This document shows positions 45,493-54,122 of a stretch of 64,000 nucleotides of DNA, one piece after another. Location of the stretch: the NCBI GenBank assembly GCA_965206775.1, contig CBDBKU010000003.1, positions 806,001 to 870,000 on the forward strand, given 5' to 3'. Both the position numbers and the translations under genes were made by a program. Below the pieces are notes generated by a model. It saw only the letters and a program-made list of their open reading frames with translations. It made no database searches and was not told the DNA's origin. Position 1 is the stretch's first letter. Every line of letters begins with the position of its first letter. Source of the stretch: VXMF01 sp965206775 (GTDB lineage Bacteria; Acidobacteriota; Terriglobia; Bryobacterales; UBA6623).

Positions 45493-47913
45493 CTGCCGTT
45501 GCCCCACAAGTCACGATCAGAGCTTCTCCTGAGAGGCGATTAGAGGCGGCTCGAAGTAGTCTCTGAGCTCATACGCTTCGCTCATGATGGTCAATCGGGT
45601 CCAGCCCTCCCAGATCTTTTGATGGCCCGGCGGCGGAGCGTTCTTGCGGTACAGGTAGCCGCCCAGAATTGCCATGGTCCGCACCGCCAGCCCCAGGTTG
45701 CCCGGCGCAGCCAGCCCGCGCTGGGACGCGAAGTGCCGCAGCACCCGCATCTGGACCTCCGTGAAGAACACCGCGGTCGGCAATTCGGGGGTCTCCCGCC
45801 CCAGCAGCGTCAGCGCCGCCAGCCGCCAGGCGATCACCGCCTTGATCGTCACCGCCCGCTCGATCCGCTCCCCCGTCCGGTGCCCCAGGTACTCCACCTT
45901 GCAGCCCGACTTCAGAATCCGGTGCCAGTCCTCGATGCGCCAGCGCAGCCGGTACCACTCCAGCACCTGCTCCGCATCCGCCAGCGACGCCACCGGCAGC
46001 GTCGTCAGCAGGAACCACTCCAACGCTTCCACCCCCTCCGGCACCGTCCGCTCCCACACGTGCACCAGCTGCAGACGCAGCGGTTCCTCCCCCCGCGTCG
46101 GGGCCGGCAACTCGACCGTCTGCCAGCGCAGCTCGGCCTGCGCCGCGCGCGCCGCGCGCAGCGGCTGGGCTTTCTGCTGGCGCGTGCCCCGCCGCGCCGA
46201 ACTCCGCTGCACCTCGATCTGCAACTGCCCCTGGACCGCCTGCTCCCGCATGTGCTCGAACAGCTTCGGCCGGTGCGGGCCCAGCGCGCGGTTGTGCTTG
46301 GCCCGCACCAGCAGCTCGACTCCCTCCAGCCGGCGCTGCTCGGCGAACAGCGCCTGCACGTCGGCCTCGCGGTCCATCACCGACACCACGCGCGTGCCCG
46401 CCAACTGGCCCGCCACCTCCGCGCAGTCCCGCAACCCGCGGATCCAGCGGTAGGTCTTGCGCTCTGCCAGCGGCCGGCCGCGCTGCGCCTGCCCGTCCGG
46501 TGCCTCGTACTGGATCTGGAGCACCCCCAGCGGGATGCCGTCCGGGCTCAGCGCCAGCGTCGAGTGCATGTGCAGTCCCAGCGTGCCCTGCGCGTTCGTG
46601 TTCTTGCCGATCAGCCCCAGCCCCGCGCAGCCGGGATGCTCGGCGAAGTTGAGATCGGTGCCGTCCTGCACGCACAGCACCACGCTCTCGGCCTGCAGGC
46701 GCCGCAGCGTGCGCTGCCGGTGCGGCGCGAGGATGTTCTGCGGGGTCACCGCCGAGTCGTCCGGCTGGTCGATCAGGCGGTAGTGGCCCTTGACGGCGGC
46801 CCTGCGGCCCTGCGCGGCGGCTGGGATCGATGCCATGGGAGCGGCGGCCTGCATCTGCGCGGTCTGCACCAGCCGCTTCGACAAGCGTAGATCACCCAGC
46901 GGCGCCGGACCCAGTTCGTTGGTCGCGAACTCGTCCAGGGCGAGGCCCTCGGCCGGCCCCAGCGGCTCGCAGGGCGGCGCTGCGTCGGCGCCGAGCAGGC
47001 GGCGCCAGTCGCGCTGCAGCGGGTAGAGGAAGACGGCCTTGACCGGCACGCGCTGGCCGGGGAGGGCGAAGCGGCCGCGGCCGGCGGTCTCGCCGACGCA
47101 GGTCCAGTTGGCGGCGCGGAAGCAGGTGCCGGCGTGGTGCTGCGGATCGCAATAGGTTTCCACCAGGGCAGGCCGGTAGCCATAGCGCTGCTGGAAATCC
47201 TCGGGCAGCCGTCGCAGGACCATGCCGAGCACCTTGGAAGCGAGCAGGTGACAGCGGACGGAGGGACGGATCAGGAAGCGGCTCAGACCCAGCACGCGGT
47301 GCAGCCGCTTGCGGCGCAGCTGCGCATCCCAGCCGATCCACTCGTCGCGGGCCGCGAGAGCCAGGGCCGAGGCGGCGAAGCCGATCGCCCCCAGCACGCC
47401 GTGCTCGGACTCAATCAGGTAGCGCAACTGGGCGCCGACATGGAGCACGGCGCCCTGCGGGTGCTCGCTGGCGACCAGCTCGTTCCAGGTCCGCCGCTGG
47501 AGCGGGGTCGTCACCGGGGTCAGCGCCAGCCCGGCGACCGCGCCGGCCGCAGGGGGAACCGCTTGCGGTAGCGGGATCGGCTGGCCGAGCCGACGCGGAC
47601 GGCAGTCGCCGACGCGGCCGCCATGGCGCGGGGGCGGCAAAGCGATGCGCCTGTCGCGGTGCAGGCTGCGCAAGGCCTTCTGGCAGCTCGCCAGCTGCAG
47701 CTGGCCGCGAGAGTCGAGGAAGCCGAACTCCCGGCACACGAGGCGGGCGAACGCGGTCCGGCTGGTGTTGCCAGCCTGCGCCAGCAGCACCTGCAGGGTC
47801 GCCACGGCCTCGGAATGCGAGAGGGTCTGCGCAATGCAATGTTGGTCGAGCATGCTTCAGGAATGCCACAACGACCCTGCATTTGTCAACTGCCAGATCT
47901 GGGGCATGGGCAG
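45493..47913 (-). mobile_element. Complete IS50/Tn5-like insertion sequence, 2,421 bp, with DUF4338-fused transposase
   Basis: Bounded by 8-bp direct repeats GCCACGGG. The ends form imperfect inverted repeats: left CTGCCGTTGCCCCACAAGT, right (complement) CTGCCCATGCCCCAGATCT, matching at 14 of 19 positions. Both start with CTG as in Tn5 ends, and the left end shares CACAAGT with the Tn5 outer end. A single 778-codon transposase gene fills the element. Removing the IS and one duplication restores the recombinase reading frame (TATG then LTFTARRV), proving insertion into that gene. Confidence 0.9.
45517..47853 (-). CDS. IS4-family (IS50/Tn5-like) transposase with N-terminal DUF4338 (DruA-like) domain
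   Basis: A 778-aa fusion. Residues about 20-285 match DUF4338, the DruA-type domain: FARLVCREFGFLD, LALTPVTTPLQRRTWNELVA, HPQGAVLHVGAQLRYLI, GFAASALALAARDEWIGWD and ETYCDPQHHAGTCFRAANW. Residues about 305-778 are Tn5-like: DNA-binding FATNELGPAPLGDLRLSKRL, catalytic Asp397 (VQDGTDLNF), Asp494 (VMDREADVQ) and Glu641 within the IS4 Y-(2)-R-(3)-E-(6)-K signature (Y634, R637, E641, K648). All catalytic residues are intact and the ORF is undisturbed, so it may be active. Tn5 itself lacks the DUF4338 domain; its role here is unknown (target choice, DNA binding or regulation). Confidence 0.88.
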   Translation of the reverse strand: MLDQHCIAQTLSHSEAVATLQVLLAQAGNTSRTAFARLVCREFGFLDSRGQLQLASCQKALRSLHRDRRIALPPPRHGGRVGDCRPRRLGQPIPLPQAVPPAAGAVAGLALTPVTTPLQRRTWNELVASEHPQGAVLHVGAQLRYLIESEHGVLGAIGFAASALALAARDEWIGWDAQLRRKRLHRVLGLSRFLIRPSVRCHLLASKVLGMVLRRLPEDFQQRYGYRPALVETYCDPQHHAGTCFRAANWTCVGETAGRGRFALPGQRVPVKAVFLYPLQRDWRRLLGADAAPPCEPLGPAEGLALDEFATNELGPAPLGDLRLSKRLVQTAQMQAAAPMASIPAAAQGRRAAVKGHYRLIDQPDDSAVTPQNILAPHRQRTLRRLQAESVVLCVQDGTDLNFAEHPGCAGLGLIGKNTNAQGTLGLHMHSTLALSPDGIPLGVLQIQYEAPDGQAQRGRPLAERKTYRWIRGLRDCAEVAGQLAGTRVVSVMDREADVQALFAEQRRLEGVELLVRAKHNRALGPHRPKLFEHMREQAVQGQLQIEVQRSSARRGTRQQKAQPLRAARAAQAELRWQTVELPAPTRGEEPLRLQLVHVWERTVPEGVEALEWFLLTTLPVASLADAEQVLEWYRLRWRIEDWHRILKSGCKVEYLGHRTGERIERAVTIKAVIAWRLAALTLLGRETPELPTAVFFTEVQMRVLRHFASQRGLAAPGNLGLAVRTMAILGGYLYRKNAPPPGHQKIWEGWTRLTIMSEAYELRDYFEPPLIASQEKL

Positions 47914-47921
47914 GCCACGGG
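47914..47921. repeat. Right target-site duplication GCCACGGG
   Basis: Second copy of the 8-bp duplication, immediately after the IS end CAG at 47913. Confidence 0.85.
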
Positions 47922-48366
47922 TCTGACCTTCACGGCCAGACGCGTGGCGAGCTTGCGGGAGCGGTACGGCATCCCGGCCCGCGGCCAGCGGAAGGACGCT
48001 GACGCGCCGACCGTGTCGGTGGCGGTCGCGGCGGGGGAGCTGGGCGTGTCGGCGGCGTCTCTGTACCGCTGGATCGATCAGGGCCTGATCGCGGCCGAGC
48101 AGGCCGGGGCAGGATCTCCGCTCCGGGTGCGGCTGGATGCGAGCGTGCGGGCGAAGTTTCGCGAGACAGTCCCGGACGGCTACGTGCCGGCTGCGGAGGC
48201 ACGGCGGGAGCTGGGCGTGTCCCGCCAGACGCTGTGGTCGCGCATCCGGACAGGATCGCTGCAGGCCCTGCGCGTGGTGCGCGGTCCCAGCCGGGGCCTG
48301 TACGTCCTGCTGGACACGTCGGAGCAGCCGGGCCTGCCAGGCTTGGACGAGGCGGAGGAAGACTGA
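47922..48366 (+). pseudogene. Serine recombinase, 3' part (right of the IS)
   Basis: Continues the interrupted recombinase frame: LTFTARRVASLRERYGIPA, then two DNA-binding helix-turn-helix-like repeats (VAAGELGVSAASLYRWIDQG; AEARRELGVSRQTLWSRIRTG) and a tail to TGA 48364-48366. These C-terminal repeats are typical of the large serine recombinases that travel with DUF5372. The join to the 5' part is seamless after removing the IS and one GCCACGGG. Confidence 0.8.
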
Positions 48367-48817
48367 TGTCGGACAGAGCATGCGTGGGTCTTGCCGGGCC
48401 GGCTAGGGCTGGCCCTGGACGCGGCCAGGCGTGGCCTGCAAGCAGTGCCTTGCGGGACGCACTCCCCGGTGCTCACGCCGAGCCCAGCGCATTCTCACCA
48501 TGTACAACGCCGCTTGAGGCCGCCCGTCGTGCGCATCTTGCGACGACGACCCGCACCGCAAGCGCCTGCGGAGACCGCAAGGGCCCTTTCCCGCGATTCG
48601 ACGCGGCCAGACGGCAGGAACCGCCAATGTCCAGGGCGTCTGGAGAAGAGCCTCGCGCCAAATCGCGGCATGGTGCCGTCCCAAGGTGGGCCTCTCATGA
48701 CGTAAACGCCGACGCCCGGCGAGTTCCAATGCCATTCGGAAATCGCGTAAGTCTCTATTGTGCTGCATTTTACGGGAATCACCACAGGAGAGAACCCTGC
48801 TTCCACACCGGAGGTGC
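48367..48817. other. Non-coding stretch between recombinase and IS1595 remnants
   Basis: About 450 bp. The frames that remain open here (including the foreign tail on the IS1595 transposase) show no family similarity. No terminal repeats were identified. Confidence 0.4.
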
Positions 48818-49604
48818 ATTGTGACAACCCGTTCCACAGGCTCTCGATGCCGTTGGTGTGCACCTCGCCCTGGACGTACTCCTGCAACGAGTGCTTGACC
48901 GTGTCGTGCTTGAACGCCAGCGTTTCGTACGCGGCCGCATCGTCCGTGTACACAGTCGCGTCGGGGTCGGCGTTGTCCTGCACGAATCCCTGCAAGGTCC
49001 CTTTGTCGGTGGCCGGAACCACCTTCGCAACCACCTGATTGGTCGCGCGATCCTTCGCTCCGACCACGGCCGTCTTCCCGACTGCGCCCCGGCCCGTGGC
49101 GGCCAGTTCCTCGCGCTTCGCGTTGCTCATGTTCTTGCGCTTCCCGCCGAAGTAGGTCTCGTCCACCAGCGGACCCCGGAACAGCTTGCCGTCCTCCGCG
49201 AGGGCCTTGCGCAACCGCTGGGCCAGGAACCAAGCTGACTTCTGGGTGATCCCCAAGTCCCGGTGCAGCTTCATCGAGGAAACGCCCTTCAGATGCGTGG
49301 TCACCAAGAACATGGCCACCAGCCAGTCCTGATAGCCGATCTTCGAGCGTTCCATGACAGAATGCGTCCGGACACTGAACTTGCTGGCACAAGCCTTCTC
49401 ACGGCAGCGGAACGGCATCGTCTTGTGCTTGCAGCCGGTCTGGACATTCACGGAGCCGCAATAGGGGCAGCAGATTCCCTGCGGCCAGCGCTGTTGGATG
49501 AACCAGGTTTCGGCTGCCGCGTCGTCCGGGAACTGCCGCATAATCGCCTTGAGACTGAGTCCCTTGCGGTGCGCCTTGCCTAGGGCCTTCTTCGTTCCTG
49601 CCAC
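48818..49604 (-). pseudogene. IS1595-type transposase, C-terminally truncated
   Basis: From ATG 49604 about 262 residues match IS1595/ISXO2-like transposases. They include the zinc ribbon CPYCGS...CREKACASKFSVRT (46-80), the helical KLHRDLGITQKSAWFLAQRL, and catalytic segments VDETYFGGKRKN (D148), YTDDAAAY (D221) and HTNGIESLW (N251/E254). After GLSQC (near 48818) the sequence no longer resembles the family, although the frame stays open to 48495, giving a 369-codon chimera. The usual C-terminal helices (about 40 residues) are missing. Confidence 0.75.
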
Positions 49605-49739
49605 TCTCCTATTCTACACGAGGGTGGCGATAATGTCCAGTCACGAATTGGGCTAAATTGCTGTTATCTATAGACTTATGGGGTCTTTCCGCGATGCTCG
49701 ACCAAACCTCGCTGCGTTCGACCCCAGTCCCTAGATATT

Positions 49740-50003
49740 GGGGCTTCGCCACTCATCGATATAATCCCCCTTCGATAACGCAGCGGTAGTCGCCCAGCGC
49801 AGAGTGCACCATATGGACATAGTCGGCAAATTCTTAATCTTGGTGACTGCGCTTCTCGTCGTCCAACGATCGGCGGAAGGCGACTTCTTATGAAGGACGG
49901 CGGGCATGGCGTCTCGGTCGGGAGCATTCCAGAAGGCTTCAAAGAACTGATGAACCCGAGACTTCCGGGCGCTCATGCCGCTACTGCTCCCACCAACGTC
50001 CAC
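49740..50003 (-). pseudogene. Decayed NTF2/SnoaL-like gene
   Basis: Starting at 50003 the frame reads VHQFFEAFWNAPDRDAMPAV. A -1 shift then gives EVAFRRSLDDEKRSHQD, an in-frame TAA, and EFADYVHMVHSALGDYRCVI before another stop. Together these resemble an NTF2-fold (ketosteroid-isomerase-like) protein with a frameshift, an internal stop and a lost C-terminus. Confidence 0.5.
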
Positions 50004-50019
50004 GTGTCAAGCTGCTAGG

Positions 50020-51375
50020 TCAGTTTGCCTCTAAGATCGTCACGCTGGTCCGAATCTCATCGCGGGGCAACAGCGAAGCATGGTGCGCTACCATTTGCCG
50101 TACTCTGGGACGCCCCTCCCCGAATCCAGTGGCAGTTGGCGGTCCGTTCAGTACCAACGGGATCATTTCGCGGCTGAATCGTTCGACAGGGTCACGTTCA
50201 GCGGCGCGGACGCCCATGCGGAGCACGACCTCGGGCGGATCCGGATTTGGTTCGGCGGCCGGCCCGTGGCACGCGCCGGCCCCCAAGACTTCGCCGTGTA
50301 CTTCCTGGAACTCCAAGCCTAGGTCGCTGAGCCTAGTCCTTACGATCGCCTCGGCAGCGTGGGCTTTCTCGGCAGCGTTCGGCCAGCTGTAGACCAGAGT
50401 TCCGACAGCCTGGTAACCGGCCACGTAGGTCAGCGAAGTCTTCAGCGTGGGTGGGCGAGGCCCTCCGCGCACCCTCTCGACAGCAACGCGGTCCAGGCCG
50501 TCCTGCCGGAGGCGCAGGCTCGTGAAGTCGGCCGTGCAGTCAGGGGTCAGGTAGGCAGCCGGGTCGCCGAGTTCGTAGAGCAGCTGCTCCTTGACTGAAG
50601 CCACGGTGACCCGTCCTCCGGTACCAGGATGCTTGGTCACCACGAAATCTCCGCTGGAATCCGCCTCGATGACCGGAAATCCTATGTTCGCCATGTCCGG
50701 AATTGACTGCCAATCGAGCGAGCAGTTACCCCCTGTGCACTGAGCGCCGCATTCTACGATGTGGCCGGCAACCGTGCCGGCAGCAAGCCGGTTCCAGTCT
50801 CCGTCCGTCCAGCCAAACTCGTGGATCATCGGAGCGAGGGTCAGGGCCGTGTCGGTTGCGCGGCCGGCGATGACGATCTGCGCTCCACTAGCCAGAGCCT
50901 CGGCGAGAGGGAATCCGCCAATGTAGACATGGGCGCTCAGCAGGTCCTTCCGAATCGCTTCGATACGGCGACCGGTGTCGATGTCGTCGAAGCGGACGCC
51001 CCGAGACACCATTTCGTCGATCCTTCCGCCGATATCGTCCCCGAGGACGACCGCCACCTTGACGCCAATCGAGCCGGCCGACCTTGCCCGCTCGAGGATC
51101 GCCTGCGCGCATGCGGTGGGGTTCACCCCGCCCGCGTTGGTAACAACCTTGATGTCATCGGAAGCCAGCCGGGGCAGTAGAGCGACCGCCAGGTCCACGA
51201 AATCGGCGGCATAGCCTCTGGCTGGATCCCGCCTTCGCTGTTTCTCCAAGATCGACATCGTGACCTCGGACAAGTAATCGAGGACGAGATAGTCGATCGG
51301 ACCGTCCTCGACCAATCGGCGTGGCGCTTCCAACCAGTCGCCCCAGAACCCTTGACCATTGGCTATTCGGATCAA
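50020..51375 (-). CDS. AtuA-like (DUF1446) protein
   Basis: A 451-aa protein beginning at TTG 51375 after GGAGAG. DUF1446/AtuA features: IRIANGQGFWGDW, VLDYLSEVTMSILEKQRRRDP, VVTNAGGVNPTACA, IGGFPLAEALASGAQIVIAGRATDTAL and VECGAQCTGGN. AtuA is required for acyclic terpene (citronellol/geraniol) utilisation in Pseudomonas, but its reaction is not established. No other atu/liu genes are in the window, so terpene use is only a possibility. Confidence 0.85.
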   Translation of the reverse strand: MIRIANGQGFWGDWLEAPRRLVEDGPIDYLVLDYLSEVTMSILEKQRRRDPARGYAADFVDLAVALLPRLASDDIKVVTNAGGVNPTACAQAILERARSAGSIGVKVAVVLGDDIGGRIDEMVSRGVRFDDIDTGRRIEAIRKDLLSAHVYIGGFPLAEALASGAQIVIAGRATDTALTLAPMIHEFGWTDGDWNRLAAGTVAGHIVECGAQCTGGNCSLDWQSIPDMANIGFPVIEADSSGDFVVTKHPGTGGRVTVASVKEQLLYELGDPAAYLTPDCTADFTSLRLRQDGLDRVAVERVRGGPRPPTLKTSLTYVAGYQAVGTLVYSWPNAAEKAHAAEAIVRTRLSDLGLEFQEVHGEVLGAGACHGPAAEPNPDPPEVVLRMGVRAAERDPVERFSREMIPLVLNGPPTATGFGEGRPRVRQMVAHHASLLPRDEIRTSVTILEAN

Positions 51376-51420
51376 CTCTCCACCTCCGCAGGATCCTCGA
51401 GCATGTGTCTAGCCGTCGGA

Positions 51421-52041
51421 TCAGTGGCGCAATCGGCCGTTTCCTCGGACTAGCTGCTCCCTCTTCTTGCGCCGTTCGCTTTTGGCGATCACCCCTTGCA
51501 GGTATCCTGTCAGCAACTCCACACGCTCGATCTCAGTGCGAGTTTCCAGCAGTTTCTGTTTCGGCCCCGCGGCTAGCGGCAGGTCCGCTGCAATGCGAAA
51601 GCTGAGCCAAGGGTGGTTCGGATCCCATCTTGCCGAACTGGCGCCGGTCAGTCGCTTCACCTTCACCGCGGCACCAAGCATCGCCTGGACCTTGGAGGCG
51701 TCTGCCTGGGCGGGCGTGTCGTCGCCGAAGAACTCGATGACCGCCTGCAAGCACTCCTCTGACGAGTCGTACGAACGGACCACGAACCGCCTCGATCCCA
51801 CGGCGTGGATATTGAACCGTCCGTCCTCGAGCCGGTCGGTCACGTCCTGCACCTTCGCCGCGCAGCCGACACTCTCCAACTTGTCCTCTCTCTGCCGCAG
51901 AATGCCGAATTCGCTCCGGTCTGCATAGGCCCTGGAGATCATCGTGCGGTAGCGCGGCTCGAAAATGTGTAGCGGCAACACCTCACCGGGAACGAGGACC
52001 AGGTCGAGCGGGAACAAGGGCAGCAGTGCTTTCTCGGCCAT
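51421..52041 (-). CDS. Lon-substrate-binding-domain (LON N-terminal domain) protein
   Basis: A 206-aa protein with the LON domain only: LLPLFPLDLVLVPGEVLPLHIFEPRYRTMI, then REDKLESVGCAAKVQDV and DGRFNIHAVGSRRFVV. It has no ATPase or protease domain, as in many stand-alone LON-domain proteins of unknown function. ATG 52041-52039 overlaps an ATG (52040) of the divergent SDR frame. A CATACT box 5 nt upstream might make it leaderless. Confidence 0.88.
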   Translation of the reverse strand: MAEKALLPLFPLDLVLVPGEVLPLHIFEPRYRTMISRAYADRSEFGILRQREDKLESVGCAAKVQDVTDRLEDGRFNIHAVGSRRFVVRSYDSSEECLQAVIEFFGDDTPAQADASKVQAMLGAAVKVKRLTGASSARWDPNHPWLSFRIAADLPLAAGPKQKLLETRTEIERVELLTGYLQGVIAKSERRKKREQLVRGNGRLRH

Positions 52042-52087
52042 GCTACAGTATGCATTCCCGGCGAGGGCTCCTCGGGCAGGCAGCGAC

Positions 52088-52870
52088 TTGCAGCTTCACG
52101 GCAAAACCGTGCTCGTGACGGGAGCATCCTCCGGGATTGGACGCGCGTGCGCGGTGCGGTTCGCTCGAGACGGCGCGCGACTTATCCTGACCGGCCGCAG
52201 TCGGCCGGCGCTGGACGAGACCGCAGCCGCGGCTGGCGGCGGTTTGATTGTCGAAGCGGACTTGGCAACTCCCAAGGGCCTGGCGCGGTTCTGCAACCGC
52301 ATCCTCGAGCAGGTTCCGGCTATCGACGTACTCGTCCATAACGCAGGGGTCGGCATCTATGCCCCGTCGTACGCCACCGACCCCGAACGGGCACTCGAGT
52401 TGATGGCCCTGAACTTCCTGGCGCCAGTCGATATCACCCGCAGGCTCCTGCCCTTGGTGCCGTCCGGCGGGGCGATTGTGGCGATCAGCTCGATCGTCGG
52501 TAAGGTCTCGCTGCCGGGAATGGCCGTCTACTCGGCTTCGAAGCACGCTCTGAACGCATACGCCGACATCCTTAGGATGGAAACGAAAGACCGGGGAATT
52601 CACGTGCTGAGCGTTTGCCCCGGCTACGTCTCGACGCCGTTCGTGCGGAACATGGTGCAGGGCGCGTCTCCCACCGCACTGCCAGGCCGGGGCAGCTTCG
52701 GAATCACGGCAGAGCAATGCGCGGAGGCGGTTCACCAGGGAATACTGAAGCGCAAGCGGACCGTGGTCGTTCCGCGAATCGGCTGGCTGCTTGTCGCCGC
52801 CGAGCGGCTCTTCCCGTCGTTGACACATAGCCTGGTGGCACGCCAACTGTCCAGCGGTGGCAAGAAGTGA
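52088..52870 (+). CDS. Short-chain dehydrogenase/reductase
   Basis: A 260-aa classical SDR from TTG 52088. It has TGASSGIG (11-18) for NAD(P) binding, the NAG motif (85-87), the catalytic Ser near 134 and YSASK with Tyr148/Lys152. ATG 52040 is also in frame, but it overlaps the divergent LON start and adds non-family residues. The substrate is unknown. Its stop overlaps the shikimate kinase start by 4 bp (GTGA), so the two are co-translated. Confidence 0.85.
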   Translation: MQLHGKTVLVTGASSGIGRACAVRFARDGARLILTGRSRPALDETAAAAGGGLIVEADLATPKGLARFCNRILEQVPAIDVLVHNAGVGIYAPSYATDPERALELMALNFLAPVDITRRLLPLVPSGGAIVAISSIVGKVSLPGMAVYSASKHALNAYADILRMETKDRGIHVLSVCPGYVSTPFVRNMVQGASPTALPGRGSFGITAEQCAEAVHQGILKRKRTVVVPRIGWLLVAAERLFPSLTHSLVARQLSSGGKK

Positions 52871-53433
52871 CGATTGACGGTGCACTGCCGGACGGGGCAA
52901 GGGACTTGCCGAGCGCGATATTCGTCGCGGGCTTCATGGGGTCCGGAAAGTCGACGGTCGGACAGGCGATCGCGGATCGACTCGGCTGGCCGTTCGTCGA
53001 CCTGGACGAAGAGATCGAGCGGCTAGCCGGCCAGGGCATTCCGGACATCTTCGAGGAGCACGGCGAGGACGGCTTCCGGGATTTCGAGCACGAGGCGTTG
53101 CGCGAGCAGGCGGATCGGGGCCTCGCGGGTTCCCGTCTCGTCCTGGCCCTGGGAGGAGGGACATACGCATACTCCCGGAACCGTGACCTGCTGCGGCGCG
53201 TGGGGCCTACGATCTGGCTCGACGCAGATCCCGAGACTCTCTGGAAGCGAGTCCGGCACGAATCCCATCGCCCGCTCGCTCGCGATCGCGATGCGTTCGC
53301 TCGACTCCAGGTGGCCCGCCGGGATTCGTATTCCAAAGCGGACTTTCGCATCGATGCCTCGGGCGAGCCGGACCAAGTGGCGTGCAGGATTCTCGGGCTA
53401 CGATGGATGCAGGATCTCCTGACCGATGCCTGA
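52867..53433 (+). CDS. aroK: Shikimate kinase
   Basis: A 188-aa P-loop kinase phosphorylating shikimate in aromatic amino acid synthesis. GFMGSGKST (22-30), DLDEEIERLAG (shikimate Asp/Glu), FRDFE, ALGGGTYAY (Gly-rich shikimate-binding) and RPLARDRDAF (lid with Arg) are all present. GTG 52867 overlaps the SDR stop by 4 bp and the end overlaps the ABC gene by 8 bp. No other aro genes are adjacent. Confidence 0.9.
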   Translation: MTIDGALPDGARDLPSAIFVAGFMGSGKSTVGQAIADRLGWPFVDLDEEIERLAGQGIPDIFEEHGEDGFRDFEHEALREQADRGLAGSRLVLALGGGTYAYSRNRDLLRRVGPTIWLDADPETLWKRVRHESHRPLARDRDAFARLQVARRDSYSKADFRIDASGEPDQVACRILGLRWMQDLLTDA

Positions 53434-54112
53434 GCCCGTCATCCGCGCCGAAGGGCTCGGAAAGACCTTTCGCAGCGGAGAGCAGACGCTGACCATTTTC
53501 TCGGGCCTCACGTTCCAGATCGGCCCAGGCGAATGCGTAGCGCTGGTGGGTGAATCAGGAGCCGGAAAGTCCACACTATTGCATATTCTCGGCGCTCTCG
53601 AGAAGCCGACGGCGGGCAACATATTCTTCCTCGGCACCGCGCTAGGGACCCTAGACGAAGCCCAGCTCGCAAACTATCGCAACAGAGACATCGGCTACGT
53701 GTGGCAAAACTGCCACCTATTGCCTGAGTTCACGGCTCTCGAGAACGTCGCGCTCCCGCTGAGGATCCACGGCGATCTCGAGGGACCTAGCCACGCTGCG
53801 GCGGAACGGCTCCTCAAGCGTGTGGGACTCGCGGACCGCACGGACCACCAGTCGGGAGAACTGTCCGGCGGCGAGCAGCAGCGCGTCGCGATCGCGCGCG
53901 CCTTGGTCCCAGGGCCGAAACTCCTCCTAGCGGACGAGCCGACAGGAAACCTCGACGAACGGACCGGCGGAGCTGTCATGCGAATGCTGCTCCAGCTAGT
54001 TCGCGAAGAGAACCTGGCAGTCCTGCTCGCGACGCACAACCCGGCATTCGCCGCGCTTTGCGACAGGGTTTTCCGGTTCGAGCACGGGCGGCTGCGTCAA
54101 TCCGGCCCGTAG
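53426..54112 (+). CDS. LolD-like ABC transporter ATP-binding protein
   Basis: A 228-aa ATPase of the MacB/LolD group: Walker A GESGAGKST (42-50), Q-loop YVWQNCHLLPEFTALENV, signature LSGGEQQRVAIARAL and Walker B LLLADEPTGNLDE, with the H-loop in LLATHNPAF. LolD drives lipoprotein release by LolC/E, but no permease is in the window. Its 8-bp overlap with aroK suggests co-transcription. The exact partner is unknown. Confidence 0.85.
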   Translation: MPEPVIRAEGLGKTFRSGEQTLTIFSGLTFQIGPGECVALVGESGAGKSTLLHILGALEKPTAGNIFFLGTALGTLDEAQLANYRNRDIGYVWQNCHLLPEFTALENVALPLRIHGDLEGPSHAAAERLLKRVGLADRTDHQSGELSGGEQQRVAIARALVPGPKLLLADEPTGNLDERTGGAVMRMLLQLVREENLAVLLATHNPAFAALCDRVFRFEHGRLRQSGP

Positions 54113-54122
54113 CGCGGGCTTT

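Noticed and set aside
47892..47902. Palindrome CCAGATCTGG near the right IS end as a regulatory or CRISPR-type repeat
   Set aside because: Single copy inside the IS end; no array or second copy is visible. I saw no CRISPR-like regular repeats anywhere in the window.
48403..49392. 329-codon minus-strand frame overlapping the IS1595 transposase
   Set aside because: It is a shadow of the transposase frame with no zinc ribbon or DDE residues of its own.
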